Shown here piece by piece: positions 50,945 to 60,482 of a stretch of DNA of 64,000 nucleotides. A model generated the notes under the pieces. The model did no database searches, had not been told where the DNA came from, and worked only from the letters and a program-made list of their open reading frames with translations. Positions within the stretch are counted from its first letter, which is position 1. Every line of letters begins with the position of its first letter. The stretch is from Rhodococcus sp. P-2 (GTDB lineage Bacteria > Actinomycetota > Actinomycetes > Mycobacteriales > Mycobacteriaceae), in assembly GCF_016598535.1 (NCBI RefSeq), contig NZ_CP066779.1, forward strand, positions 5,888,053 through 5,952,052, written 5' to 3'. Position numbers and translations under genes: made by a program.

Positions 50945-52150
50945 TCAGCTGTGAGGTCTGTAGGCGGTCGGAGAATCGCGCCGAACGACACCCGCACAAC
51001 CCGCTGCGACCAGGACGCATGCAAACGGGATCAACATTGCTGTGGTGAGAGGCACAAGCGTGGTGACCCACCCGATGGTCGCCGGACCGGCGAGGAATCC
51101 GATGTATCCCATGCCGACGACGCGAGACATGTTGGTACCAGCCGAACCCGAGCCGAGATTTCCCGCGGTGGTGAAGATCTGCGGAATGCATCCAGACAGG
51201 CCTGCGCCGAACAGTGCCCAGCCGAGCAATGTCAGTGGTAGCCAGCCGGATGCCACGACGGTCAGCATGCCGACGGACGACAGCAACGCGCCGTAGCGAA
51301 CCACGGCCACCGGGCCGACCGCCGCGCTGATCCGATCCGCGGTGAACCGGCCGACGGTCATCATGGCCGAGAATGCACCGAACGACAGTGCAGCAACGGC
51401 ATTCGAGACACCCAGATCTTCCTTGACCTGCAGCGCACTCCAGTCGTTCGCCACTCCCTCGGCGAGCATCAGAACAAAGGCGAGGGTTCCGAGAGCAAGC
51501 ACGCGAGCCGAGAATCTGCCGTGTGTCTTTCCGGTAGTCGACGCGGTTTCGGCATGCACGTCGACGTGAGGGAGCAGGGGTCGCGAGCACAACCAGACCG
51601 CGAGCAAGCCGATTGCCGACGCGATGCTGAGCGTGACGTACGGCGGAAGATCCAGTGCGAGAGTGCCGAATCCGATGACGGACCCTAATACGCCGCCGAC
51701 CGAGAACATGCCGTGAAAGGCCGCCATGATCGGGCGCCGGTACAACTGTTCGGCCTCGACAGCCTGCGAGTTCATCGACACGTCCAACGCGCCGTTCGCG
51801 AAGCCGAATACAACAAGTGCAGCGCCCAGTTGCCAGGTGTTCGTGGCAAATCCCGGGCCGAGAGTGGCGAATGCCAGCCCGCTACCCGCCAGGATGACCA
51901 TGCGCCTGCTGCCGTATCGATCGGCGAGCGGACCGCTCAATTGCATACCGGCAATGGCTCCGACAGCAAGAAGGAGAAGCAGTGAGCCGAGCGTCGAGTG
52001 ACTGATTCCCACACGGTGTTCGATGGACGGAATGTGGACGACCCACATCGCGAGCAGAAATCCGTTGATGCCGAAGATGCCGAAGATGCCGGCCCGCGCG
52101 CGTACCAGGGCGGAGGTGGGGACTACTCGGTCGGTGTGGTTGACGCTCAC
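50945..52150 (-). CDS. MFS transporter, FucP/YfkF-like
   Basis: A 401-residue twelve-helix facilitator with the loop motif GPLADRYGSRRMVILAG and the pattern GFANGALDVSMNSQAVEAE, typical of a group of MFS proteins in actinobacteria of unknown substrate. It follows the E2 gene by 10 bases, so it is cotranscribed with the bkd genes and may move a related oxoacid. The GTG start has AAAGGAA upstream. Confidence 0.8.
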   Translation of the reverse strand: MSVNHTDRVVPTSALVRARAGIFGIFGINGFLLAMWVVHIPSIEHRVGISHSTLGSLLLLLAVGAIAGMQLSGPLADRYGSRRMVILAGSGLAFATLGPGFATNTWQLGAALVVFGFANGALDVSMNSQAVEAEQLYRRPIMAAFHGMFSVGGVLGSVIGFGTLALDLPPYVTLSIASAIGLLAVWLCSRPLLPHVDVHAETASTTGKTHGRFSARVLALGTLAFVLMLAEGVANDWSALQVKEDLGVSNAVAALSFGAFSAMMTVGRFTADRISAAVGPVAVVRYGALLSSVGMLTVVASGWLPLTLLGWALFGAGLSGCIPQIFTTAGNLGSGSAGTNMSRVVGMGYIGFLAGPATIGWVTTLVPLTTAMLIPFACVLVAAGCAGVVRRDSPTAYRPHS

Positions 52151-52160
52151 TCGTTCCTTT

Positions 52161-53396
52161 TTACAGGTGAGACAGCAACAGGTCCGGGTCCGCGAGCATC
52201 TGTGCGACAAATGAGAGGAATCTCGCGGCCTGCTCACCATCGAGTATCCGGTGGTCGAACGTCAACGTCAGTGTCGCGACGCTCCGCGCTTCGATCTTGC
52301 GCTCGATTACCCAGGGACGCTCGCTCACTGTGCCCAGGCAAAGGATGACGGCTTCTCCCGGATTGAGGAGCGGAATGCCCCCGTCGACGCCGAAGACTCC
52401 GACATTGGTGATCGTGACGGTGCCACCGGTCAGGTGATGGACATCGGTCACTCCCGCGCGGGCAGCGACGGTCAGTTCGGTCACCGCGCGTGCAAGTTGG
52501 ACCAGGCTCAGCGTCTCGGCGCTTTTGATGTTGGGCACGGACAGTCCACGTTCGGAGGCGACGGCGATGCCGAGATTCACGTGATCGTCGATGACGGCGT
52601 CGCCGCGGGCCTCGTGCCAATGCGCGTTCACCATCGGGTGCGACGAGATCGCCGTAACCAAGGCCTTGGCCGCGAGAGTCAGCGGAGTGAGAGAAAGTCC
52701 GGTGAATGCGTCCGAGGGACGGAGCCTGCCGAGTAGTTCCATCGAAGGCGTGACATCGGCGGTGAGGAAGACGCTGGCCTGAGGGGCACGGGTACTGGCG
52801 ACCATCGCCGACGCCATCTGTTTCCGCATGCCGGACGAGACCGGCTGTTTCTGCATACCGGATCCGGCCGGCCGCGGAGCTTCATTCGACGCGGCCTTCA
52901 CGCGAAGCGCGTCTGCGACGTCCGCTGCCGTGACGGCACCGTCGAATCCACTTCCGGTGATTTCGCTCAGATCGATGCCGGCTTCGCGGGCCGCGCGCCG
53001 CGCCGAGGGTGTTGCGGGCCGACGCTCGGTACTCGCCGCGGTTTGCGAGTGTGGCGTAACCCTGTTCCGTCGTCGGCTCGGTCTCTCGGCCGCGGGTCCG
53101 TATCCGACAAGCACACTCGGGGACTGTGAATCACTTGGAGACGGTGAATCTGCAGGCTCCTCGATTCGGATGATCGGAGTGCCGACCGGGACGGTAGAGC
53201 CAGGTTCGACGAGGAGTTCTCTGACAACGCCGACGTAGGGCGACGGCAGTTCGACAAGAGCTTTGGCTGTCTCTACCTGGGCGAGAACTTGATTGAGTTC
53301 CACCGTGTCGCCGACGCCGACCGTCCACTCGACCAGATCGGCGGACGTCAGGCCCTCGCCGAGATCCGGCAACCGGAATTCGTGCGTCGTACTCAT
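52161..53396 (-). CDS. bkdC: Branched-chain 2-oxoacid dehydrogenase E2 (dihydrolipoyl acyltransferase)
   Basis: A 411-residue E2 enzyme. The lipoyl domain at residues 1-80 has the modified Lys in VETAKALVELPSP; a linker leads to the peripheral-subunit-binding domain (ATPSARRAAREAGIDLSEIT) and the catalytic domain with the active-site His in TLTFDHRILDGEQAAR. The ATG at 53396 overlaps the E1beta stop by ATGA. E3 is not encoded here and must come from elsewhere. Confidence 0.9.
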   Translation of the reverse strand: MSTTHEFRLPDLGEGLTSADLVEWTVGVGDTVELNQVLAQVETAKALVELPSPYVGVVRELLVEPGSTVPVGTPIIRIEEPADSPSPSDSQSPSVLVGYGPAAERPSRRRNRVTPHSQTAASTERRPATPSARRAAREAGIDLSEITGSGFDGAVTAADVADALRVKAASNEAPRPAGSGMQKQPVSSGMRKQMASAMVASTRAPQASVFLTADVTPSMELLGRLRPSDAFTGLSLTPLTLAAKALVTAISSHPMVNAHWHEARGDAVIDDHVNLGIAVASERGLSVPNIKSAETLSLVQLARAVTELTVAARAGVTDVHHLTGGTVTITNVGVFGVDGGIPLLNPGEAVILCLGTVSERPWVIERKIEARSVATLTLTFDHRILDGEQAARFLSFVAQMLADPDLLLSHL

Positions 53397-54370
53397 GCTG
53401 CCAGCGTTCGGTCGAGCGCTGCGAGGATCCGATCGGCGTCCGGAAGGTGGAATTGCTCGAGCTTGGCAGGCGGATAGGGGATGTCGAATCCGGTGACCCG
53501 ACGGATCGGTGACTCCAACTGGTAGAAGCAGTGTTCCGCGACGTGTGCTGCGATTTCGGCGCCGACGCCGAGAAACTTCGGCGCCTCGTGGACGACGACC
53601 AGCCTGCCTGTCTTGTTCACCGATGCCTCGATCGTGTCGAAGTCGACGGGGGAGAGCGAACGCAGATCCACCACCTCCAGATCGAGGCCTTCGTCTTCGG
53701 CGATCCGTGCGGCGTCGAGTGCGGTGGCGACCATGGATCCGTACGCGACCACTGTCGCGTCGTTTCCCGAGCGGGCGACACGGGCGCGGTGGAGCGGAAG
53801 CTCGGGCGCGGCATCGGTATTCACCTCGGCGGTATCCCAGTAACGCCGTTTGGGTTCGAGGAAGATCACCGGGTCGTCGGCGGCAATCGATTGCCGGATC
53901 ATGTGAAAACCGTCGACCGGATTGCTCGGGTACACCACCCGCAGTCCTGCGGTGTGAGCGAAGTAGGCTTCCGGCGACTCCGAATGATGTTCCACGGCAC
54001 CGATTCCGCCGCCACTGGGAATCCGAATCGTCAGTGGCGCTGTCACGGCTCCCCGGGTGCGGTAGTGGATCTTTGCCACCTGCGAGACGATCTGGTCGAA
54101 AGCCGGGTAGACGAAACCGTCGAACTGGATCTCGCAGACCGGCCGGTACCCGCGCAGAGCCAAGCCGAAAGCCGTTCCCACAATCCCTGATTCGGCGAGC
54201 GGCATGTCGATCACCCGGGTATCGCCGAAATCCTTCTGCAGGGCGTCGGTAACCCGGAATACACCGCCGAGACGGCCGACGTCCTCGCCCATGATCACCA
54301 CGCGACGATCGTCTTCGAGTGCGCGTCGCAGGCCGGTGTTGAGTGCGGTCACCAGATTCATGACGGTCAT
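53393..54370 (-). CDS. bkdB: Branched-chain 2-oxoacid dehydrogenase E1 beta subunit
   Basis: A 325-residue E1beta with GEDVGRLGGVFRVTDALQ, DMPLAESGIVGTAFGLAL and the DDPVIFLEPKRRYW region. It pairs with E1alpha to decarboxylate branched-chain 2-oxoacids and transfer the acyl group to E2. It overlaps E1alpha and E2 by 4 bases each. Confidence 0.9.
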   Translation of the reverse strand: MTVMNLVTALNTGLRRALEDDRRVVIMGEDVGRLGGVFRVTDALQKDFGDTRVIDMPLAESGIVGTAFGLALRGYRPVCEIQFDGFVYPAFDQIVSQVAKIHYRTRGAVTAPLTIRIPSGGGIGAVEHHSESPEAYFAHTAGLRVVYPSNPVDGFHMIRQSIAADDPVIFLEPKRRYWDTAEVNTDAAPELPLHRARVARSGNDATVVAYGSMVATALDAARIAEDEGLDLEVVDLRSLSPVDFDTIEASVNKTGRLVVVHEAPKFLGVGAEIAAHVAEHCFYQLESPIRRVTGFDIPYPPAKLEQFHLPDADRILAALDRTLAA

Positions 54371-55455
54371 GACAGTGCCCCTTCCATGCTGCCGAGATAC
54401 GCGCGATGCTCTTCACGTTCGGCGTCGATCAGTGGGTGTGCCTCGAGGTAGACGTGATCGAAGAGCGCTGACGGGGGCGGATCGGCGAGCGCGATGGTTG
54501 CGCGTCGTAGTCCAGCTGCGACGTCGTCGGCGGCCGCCGCGATGGTAGTGAGTTCTTTCTCGCCGAGAAGGCCGCGTTGCTCCAGGAGCAGACGCACTCG
54601 CTCGAGCGGATCGCGGTTTCTCCACTCCGACATATCCGTATCGGCGCGGTACCTGCTCGGATCGTCGGACGTCGTGTGTGGGCCCATTCTGCAGGTGATC
54701 GCCTCGATGAACGTCGGGCCGCTGCCTTCCCGTGCGCGATTGAGTGCCCAGCGCGTGACTGCGAGCACGGCGAGTACGTCGTTGCCGTCGACGCGGATCG
54801 CCGGGATGCCGTAACCGATCGCCCGATGTGAGATGGGTGTGCGGGACTGCAGGGATACCGGTTCACTGATGGCCCACTGATTGTTCTGGCAGAAGAAGAC
54901 AACGCCGGCACGGAAACTGGCAGCAAATCCCATCGCCTCGGCGATGTCGCCCTGACTCGAGGCGCCGTCACCGAAGTAGGCGATCGTCGCGATCTCGGCG
55001 CCGTCCAGATGTGCGCCCAATGCGTATCCGGTGGCGTGCAGCCCTTGAGAGCCGACGACGATCGCCGGATTGGTGACGTTGAATTGTTCTGGATCCCAAC
55101 CGGAATGGGAGATTCCGCGCCACATCGTGGTCAGCAATTCGGGGGGAACTCCCCGGCAGTACGCGACGGCATGTTCGCGATAGCTGGTGAAGGCGAAGTC
55201 GTCGGAGGCAAGCGCTCTCGCGGAACCGACCTGCGCGCCCTCCTGGCCGAGCATCGGAGCCCACAAACCTATTTCGCCTTGACGCTGCAGGGCAACAGCT
55301 TCGGTGTCGATTCGGCGACTGACGACGAGATCGCGATACAACGACAGCAGTTCGTCAGGCCCGATGTCTGTTATCAGACGGTCGAATTCGGGCCGGCACA
55401 CTCGTGCGCCGTTCGGTTGGATGAGTTGGACCGGATAATCGAGGTTGTCGATCAT
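54367..55455 (-). CDS. bkdA: Branched-chain 2-oxoacid dehydrogenase E1 alpha subunit
   Basis: A 362-residue thiamine-diphosphate enzyme. The ThDP fold motif is FGDGASSQGDIAEAMGFAAS...ending with FFCQNNQWAIS, and ITCRMGPHTTSDDPSRYR is the conserved phosphorylation-loop region. First gene of the operon; it diverges from the phosphotransferase gene. The need for ThDP ties it to the thiamine salvage genes elsewhere in the window. Confidence 0.9.
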   Translation of the reverse strand: MIDNLDYPVQLIQPNGARVCRPEFDRLITDIGPDELLSLYRDLVVSRRIDTEAVALQRQGEIGLWAPMLGQEGAQVGSARALASDDFAFTSYREHAVAYCRGVPPELLTTMWRGISHSGWDPEQFNVTNPAIVVGSQGLHATGYALGAHLDGAEIATIAYFGDGASSQGDIAEAMGFAASFRAGVVFFCQNNQWAISEPVSLQSRTPISHRAIGYGIPAIRVDGNDVLAVLAVTRWALNRAREGSGPTFIEAITCRMGPHTTSDDPSRYRADTDMSEWRNRDPLERVRLLLEQRGLLGEKELTTIAAAADDVAAGLRRATIALADPPPSALFDHVYLEAHPLIDAEREEHRAYLGSMEGALS

Positions 55456-55628
55456 CTTCGCTCACCTCGGTTTCTGCTCATGCCCGGCGCGCCTCGTGAG
55501 TACGCCGCACAATCCCGATGTGTTGTATGCAGTTGTCGCTCTACCATCAGGATCCCCCTGATTGGGAAATCCGCAAGTATTTTCACTGCCGTATCAAGAC
55601 CTGGACTGAGAACTGGCGAGTAACAAAC

Positions 55629-56705
55629 GTGTCGGTACGCCCAACCGATCCGGTGTCAACCGCTAGCATCGGTGCGGTGACTGCAGTCGGTTTGAACGAA
55701 GAAGCTGTTTCCGCGTGGATCGCCGAACTGGGGGTCGGCGCCACGACACCACTGACTTTCGAGAGGATCGGTAACGGGCAATCGAATCTGACCTACTCCG
55801 TGACGGATGCGGGCGGAGGACGGTGGGTACTGCGCAGACCTCCGCTGGGCACGTTGTTGGCGTCGGCGCACGACGTCGTTCGTGAGCACCGCATTCTGTC
55901 CTCGCTCCAGGGAACCAAGGTTCCGGTTCCCAAAATCCTCGGTATCACGGAAGACCCGGAGATCACGGACGCTCCGCTGGTCCTGATGAGCTACATCGAC
56001 GGCATTGTGATCGACGGCGTCCCGGTGGCTCAGAAGTTGACCGAGGACGAGCGTCGTGCGGTCGGACTGGCGATGCCGAAAACCCTCGCGAGCATCCACG
56101 GGGTCGACCTAGAAGAGACCGGCCTCGAGGATCTGGCCAGCCGAAAGCCCTTTGCCGAGCGTCAGCTCAAACGGTGGTCGGCGCAGTGGGAGAAGTCAAA
56201 GACCCGCGATGTTCCGGACGTCGACCGGTTGGCCGAGATTCTGCACCGAAACATTCCGGAACAGAACGAAGTGACCTTGGTTCACGGCGACTTCCACCTC
56301 AACAACGTCATCACCGATCCGGTCGAGGGTCGCATCGTTGCGGTCGTCGACTGGGAGTTGTGCACGTTGGGGGAGCCGCTCGCGGATCTCGGTGCACTGC
56401 TCGCGTACTGGCCGGAAGCCGGTGACAAAGTTGCCGGTCCGTTCATGGCGTCCACGCTGGAGGGCTTTCCGAACCGCGAGGAGCTGGTCGCGGCCTACGT
56501 CGAGGCGACGGGCCGCGACGTGTCAGCCGTCGGATACTGGCACGTACTCGCGCTGTGGAAGCTCTCGATCATCGCCGAGGGCGTGCTGCGGCGAATCCTC
56601 GACGATCCGCGCAACAAGGCCGAGCACGGCGGCCCGACGGTCGCGCTGATCGACGGAATCGTTGCACGCGCCGTCCTGACGGCAGATCAGCTCGGTCTGA
56701 GCTAG
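55629..56705 (+). CDS. APH-type phosphotransferase family protein
   Basis: A 358-residue kinase-like protein of the aminoglycoside phosphotransferase/choline kinase fold. The catalytic loop is LVHGDFHLNNVI (His219, Asp221) and the metal site VVDWELCTLGEPLADLG. In mycobacteria and rhodococci such proteins often accompany acyl-CoA dehydrogenases and are not resistance enzymes. The start is uncertain: GTG 55629 is used here; GTG 55677 is also possible. Confidence 0.8.
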   Translation: MSVRPTDPVSTASIGAVTAVGLNEEAVSAWIAELGVGATTPLTFERIGNGQSNLTYSVTDAGGGRWVLRRPPLGTLLASAHDVVREHRILSSLQGTKVPVPKILGITEDPEITDAPLVLMSYIDGIVIDGVPVAQKLTEDERRAVGLAMPKTLASIHGVDLEETGLEDLASRKPFAERQLKRWSAQWEKSKTRDVPDVDRLAEILHRNIPEQNEVTLVHGDFHLNNVITDPVEGRIVAVVDWELCTLGEPLADLGALLAYWPEAGDKVAGPFMASTLEGFPNREELVAAYVEATGRDVSAVGYWHVLALWKLSIIAEGVLRRILDDPRNKAEHGGPTVALIDGIVARAVLTADQLGLS

Positions 56706-57151
56706 TTTTCGGTCAAGGTCCCGGCTGCCGATCTGATGGCGGCCGGGATCTCCACCGGCTTACGGGTGTCGGCGTCGACGTAGACGTGGACGAAGCGTCC
56801 GGTGGCGGCGGGTTCCCAATTGCCATCGTCGACCTCGTGGAATATCGCCAGGGCGTAGACGATGCTCTTGGTGCCGAGTTTCTCGACGGAGATACCCACC
56901 TGCAACTGCTCGGGGAACGACAGTTCGCTCAGGTACCGGCACGACGTCTCGGCGACGACGCCGATGGCAGGCAGATTGCGGATGTCGGTTCCGGTGGAAG
57001 ACATCAGCCAGGCGTTGACCGCGGTGTCGAAGTACGAGTAGTACGTCACGTTGTTGACGTGGCCGTAGTGATCGTTGTCGTCCCACCGCGTCGGGACGGG
57101 CCAGAGAACGGGAAACTCGCTGATCGACGGGGGCGTTTGCGCTGTGCTCAC
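56702..57151 (-). CDS. Acyl-CoA thioesterase (hotdog fold)
   Basis: A 149-residue 4HBT-type thioesterase. RWDDNDHYGHVNNVTYYSYF carries the conserved Asp of the active site. It overlaps the BenE gene by 4 bases (GTGA) and ends 4 bases inside the phosphotransferase stop region. It would hydrolyse small or aromatic acyl-CoAs. Confidence 0.85.
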   Translation of the reverse strand: MSTAQTPPSISEFPVLWPVPTRWDDNDHYGHVNNVTYYSYFDTAVNAWLMSSTGTDIRNLPAIGVVAETSCRYLSELSFPEQLQVGISVEKLGTKSIVYALAIFHEVDDGNWEPAATGRFVHVYVDADTRKPVEIPAAIRSAAGTLTEN

Positions 57152-58386
57152 GGCTTCGACTGTAGTGACGACTTTCGCGAGAGTGATGGCAGGGTGGTGC
57201 CCTGCAGGACGGCACGCACGATCAGTCCCACCAACAGTGCCCAGAATGCCGAACCGATTCCCAGGATACTGACCCCGGATGCGGCGATCAGAAACGTGAC
57301 CACGGCACCTTCACGCTCACTCGCCTCGCTCAGCGCCGATGTGAGGGCGCCGGCAAGAGTTGCCAGGAGCGCCAGTCCGGCAACAGTTTCCACGACTCCG
57401 GCTGGAGCGGCGGCTACCAGAGCGGCCACGGCGGCCGCGCCGGCAGCGAGAACGAGATAGGCCCAGCCTGCGGTGAAGGCAGCGATCCATCGACGTTTGG
57501 GATCCGGATGCGCGGTGGGGGCGGCGGCCAGGGCTGCGCTGATCGCCGCGAGGTTGATCGCATGGCCACCGGCCGGAGCGCCGACGATGGTGCCGATACC
57601 CGTCACGATCATCGACGGCCGCCAGGGAACGGTGTAGCCGAACGAATTCATCACGGCCACACCGGGAATGTTCTGCGAAGCCATCGTGACGATGTAGAGC
57701 GGAATCGCAATGCCGATCATCGCCTGCCAGGTCCACGACGGCGCCGTGAGATCGATGCGGGGAATCATGGCGCCGGCGTCGAGCACTCGATCCGACGTGA
57801 CGAGGCTGATCCCGATCACGACCGCTGCGGTGAGAAACGCGAGCGGAACCGCCCATCGCTTGGAGAAGCGCTGCGCCGCAAGCCAAACCAGGATGACCGG
57901 CGCGACTGCTGCCGGTGCGTCCCGGACGGCGATGATCGGCGCCAGGCACAACGGCATCAGAACTCCGGCGAGCATCGCCTGCGCGAGGGGCGTCGGGATT
58001 GCCGAGATGATCCTTCCGAGCGTCGGCCACAGTCCGGTCAGCACGATCGCGATTCCGACGACGATGAATGCTCCGACCGCCGCCGGCCACCCACCCTCGA
58101 CGGCTCCGGCGCCGGCGAGCAGAGCGGCACCGGGCGTCGACCAGGCCAGGGTGATCGGCATCCGGTACCGGCGTGAGAGCCAGAGCATTCCCAACGCTTG
58201 GGTCACACACAGAACCAGCAGTCCGGACGCCGCCTCGGTCGCGTCCGCGCCGACAGCGGCGAGGCCGGTGAGGACCACCGTGAACGAACTGGTGAAGCCG
58301 ACGAGGGCCGTGACGATGCCTGCGCTCATCGGTTGCGAGTTGCTACGAACGGCTTCCGGTTCGGTGGTTTCTGTGGAGTCCGACAT
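57148..58386 (-). CDS. benE: BenE-family benzoate/H+ symporter-like transporter
   Basis: A 412-residue protein with about twelve membrane helices and the BenE pattern TLAWSTPGAALLAG, FGYTVPWRPSMIVTGIG and GAPAGGHAINLAAISAAL. BenE proteins import benzoate with protons. No benzoate degradation genes are near, so the aromatic substrate is an inference; the overlapping thioesterase hints at a CoA-ester route. Confidence 0.85.
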   Translation of the reverse strand: MSDSTETTEPEAVRSNSQPMSAGIVTALVGFTSSFTVVLTGLAAVGADATEAASGLLVLCVTQALGMLWLSRRYRMPITLAWSTPGAALLAGAGAVEGGWPAAVGAFIVVGIAIVLTGLWPTLGRIISAIPTPLAQAMLAGVLMPLCLAPIIAVRDAPAAVAPVILVWLAAQRFSKRWAVPLAFLTAAVVIGISLVTSDRVLDAGAMIPRIDLTAPSWTWQAMIGIAIPLYIVTMASQNIPGVAVMNSFGYTVPWRPSMIVTGIGTIVGAPAGGHAINLAAISAALAAAPTAHPDPKRRWIAAFTAGWAYLVLAAGAAAVAALVAAAPAGVVETVAGLALLATLAGALTSALSEASEREGAVVTFLIAASGVSILGIGSAFWALLVGLIVRAVLQGTTLPSLSRKSSLQSKP

Positions 58387-58422
58387 GGTCAGTGATTCTG
58401 CCCGACCCGCTCGGGGCGCGAT

Positions 58423-58896
58423 TTACCTGTCCGGCCGGATGGGTGAGGTGACCGCTTTGCCGTAGATGAGGTGCGTTTGGGCGTGCCAGACTTCGGGATG
58501 CGCGGCGAGGTGGTCGATCAATACTCGCTGTAGATGCGCACTGTCGCGGACCGCGACGTGGAGGAAGAAGTCCTCGGGCCCCGAGACGTTGAAGAGCGCA
58601 AGGGTTTCCGGCAACGCGAGCGCGTCCGCTGTGAAGCGGTCGACGAGGTCGCGTCGGTGCGGTCGCAATTGCACGGCGATGATCGCCTGCATCGAGCGGC
58701 CCACCGCGGCCGGGTCGACAACCGCATGGATACCGCTGATCGTTCCGTTTGCACGCAGGCGTCGTACGCGCTCGTGGCACGAGGACGTCGCCAAGCCGAC
58801 ACGATCGGCTAGAACCTTGTTGGTGATCGACGCGTCGTTCTGCAATTCGGCCAAAATCTTCCAGTCCACCGGATCCAGAGGCTCATTCTTCGTCAT
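58423..58896 (-). CDS. Lrp/AsnC-family regulator beside lysE
   Basis: A 157-residue Lrp: helix-turn-helix DASITNKVLADRVGLATSSC and RAM domain PEDFFLHVAVRDSAHLQRVL. It is divergent from a LysE exporter, a classic arrangement in which the regulator turns on export when an amino acid builds up. A TATAGT box lies 7 bases before the ATG at 58896, which suggests a leaderless transcript and argues against the longer frame to 59013. Confidence 0.85.
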   Translation of the reverse strand: MTKNEPLDPVDWKILAELQNDASITNKVLADRVGLATSSCHERVRRLRANGTISGIHAVVDPAAVGRSMQAIIAVQLRPHRRDLVDRFTADALALPETLALFNVSGPEDFFLHVAVRDSAHLQRVLIDHLAAHPEVWHAQTHLIYGKAVTSPIRPDR

Positions 58897-58998
58897 CTGC
58901 CGAACTATATCCGGAGTCGTTTTGAAGTTCCCGGATCCAGTTGCACACTCCTGGCATGAACATGTGTCTCGAATCAGCTCGGGTGTGAGGTATTTCGG

Positions 58999-59622
58999 AT
59001 GAGTGTCGGTCAATGGCTTGCTTTCGGCTCCCTGCTATCCATCGTCCTGTTCACGCCGGGACTGGATTTTGTCCTGATCCTGCGTCATTCTCTGGCAGAT
59101 CGACGGACCGGTGCGGTGGTGGCGGCCGGCGTGATTTCGGGGCTCTTCGTTCACACGGCGGCCGCGTCACTGGGCCTTTCCGCACTCGTCGCGACGCGTC
59201 CGCAGTTGCTCTCCGCGCTCACTTACGCCGGGGCGGCATATCTGACCTGGCTCGGCATCTCCGCGATCCGAAGTGCATTCAAGGCGCGAGCCTCGGACGA
59301 GGGACTTCCGGCAGCGAAAGAACCGATCGCGGTCACCACGGCGTTTCGTTACGGCTTCCTCTCGAACTTGCTGAACCCGAAGGCGTTGTTGTTCTTTCTC
59401 GGGCTACTCCCACAATTCATCGAGCCCGGTGAAGGAGCAGGGCTGCGCACACTGATGTTGGCGGGAGCGACGGTGGTCGCCGCAGCGTTGTGGTGGGCGA
59501 TCGTGGTGGTGATGGCGGCCGGAGCCGGCAAGAAGCTGCGTCGTCCTGGCGTCGGCAAGCGCATCGATGTCGTGACTGGAGTGTTGTTGGTGGGTCTCGG
59601 TGCCTTCTTCGGGGTTGCGTGA
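58999..59622 (+). CDS. LysE/RhtB-family amino-acid exporter
   Basis: A 207-residue exporter with six helices and the LysE signature FTPGLDFVLILRHSLADRR near the N-terminus and GFLSNLLNPKALLFFLGLLP in the middle. It exports an amino acid or derivative, probably under control of the divergent Lrp protein. Confidence 0.88.
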   Translation: MSVGQWLAFGSLLSIVLFTPGLDFVLILRHSLADRRTGAVVAAGVISGLFVHTAAASLGLSALVATRPQLLSALTYAGAAYLTWLGISAIRSAFKARASDEGLPAAKEPIAVTTAFRYGFLSNLLNPKALLFFLGLLPQFIEPGEGAGLRTLMLAGATVVAAALWWAIVVVMAAGAGKKLRRPGVGKRIDVVTGVLLVGLGAFFGVA

Positions 59623-59644
59623 GAGGTCGTGTCAGGATGGGCTC

Positions 59645-60481
59645 ATGACACTTCCCGTGCTGATCGACGTCCAAGAACTGTCCGCTCTCATCGAGGCCGG
59701 AGCCGCGCCGCGATTGCTCGATGTCCGGTGGGCGCTGGGTGATTCGAACGGCGAGCAGCATTTTCGCGACGGACACATTCCCGGTGCGGTATTCGTGAAC
59801 CTCGACGACGAACTGGCTTCGACGCCGTCGACGGACAAGGGAAGGCACCCGCTGCCTGGACTCGAAGACCTGCAGGAGGCCGCGCGTCGTTGGGGAATCG
59901 ACGACGGTGACTCGGTGGTGCTCTACGACGCCACCGGCAATACCGCCGCTGCCCGCGGTTGGTGGCTGCTGCGGTGGGCCGGACTCTCGGACGTCCGACT
60001 CCTCGACGGCGGGTTGCAGGCCTGGGAGTCCGCGGGACTGCCGTTGGCGGCCGGTATCGGCGAGTCCGTCAGCCCGGGCAATGTTACTTTCACCGGAGAC
60101 AACATGCCGACCGTCGACATCGACGGCGTCGGCAACTGGACGAGCGAGGGCGGTGTCCTGCTCGACGCCCGAACCGGGGAGCGGTACCGCGGCGAGGTCG
60201 AGCCGATGGATCCCGTCGCGGGTCACATTCCCGGTGCGGTGAGCGCACCGACCGCAGAGAACGTCACCGGCGACGGTCGATTCCTGGATGCGGCCGCGTT
60301 GCGTGAGCGGTTCGCGGGCCTGGGCGTCGGGGACAGGGTGGCGGTGTACTGCGGATCCGGAGTGACTGCAGCGCACGAGATTGCGGCGCTCGCGATCGCA
60401 GGGTACGACGCGACCCTGTTTCCGGGCTCGTGGTCGCAGTGGTCGAACGACGGCACTCGCGCTGTCGAAACCGGAGCCTGA
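59645..60481 (+). CDS. Sulfurtransferase with two rhodanese domains
   Basis: A 278-residue thiosulfate or 3-mercaptopyruvate sulfurtransferase. The first domain is structural (LLDVRWALGD, DGHIPGAVFVNLD); the second has the catalytic Cys in VAVYCGSGVTAAHE. The ATG at 59645 was chosen over the frame opening at 59600, which overlaps lysE. Confidence 0.88.
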   Translation: MTLPVLIDVQELSALIEAGAAPRLLDVRWALGDSNGEQHFRDGHIPGAVFVNLDDELASTPSTDKGRHPLPGLEDLQEAARRWGIDDGDSVVLYDATGNTAAARGWWLLRWAGLSDVRLLDGGLQAWESAGLPLAAGIGESVSPGNVTFTGDNMPTVDIDGVGNWTSEGGVLLDARTGERYRGEVEPMDPVAGHIPGAVSAPTAENVTGDGRFLDAAALRERFAGLGVGDRVAVYCGSGVTAAHEIAALAIAGYDATLFPGSWSQWSNDGTRAVETGA

Positions 60482-60482
60482 G

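Noticed and set aside
50916..51590. A long N-terminal extension of the PAP2-like protein
   Set aside because: It overlaps the MFS gene in another frame on the same strand and has the composition of an out-of-frame translation; the ATG at 50915 begins the hydrophobic protein.
53397..54416. A 340-residue N-terminal extension of E2
   Set aside because: It is an out-of-frame reading of E1beta; the lipoyl domain begins exactly at 53396.
58897..59013. N-terminal extension of the Lrp protein containing LIRDTCSCQECATGSG, which resembles the DUF971 part of butyrobetaine hydroxylases
   Set aside because: It would start at TTG inside the lysE gene, and a -10 box lies 7 bases before the ATG at 58896. 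The likeness is short and most likely chance.
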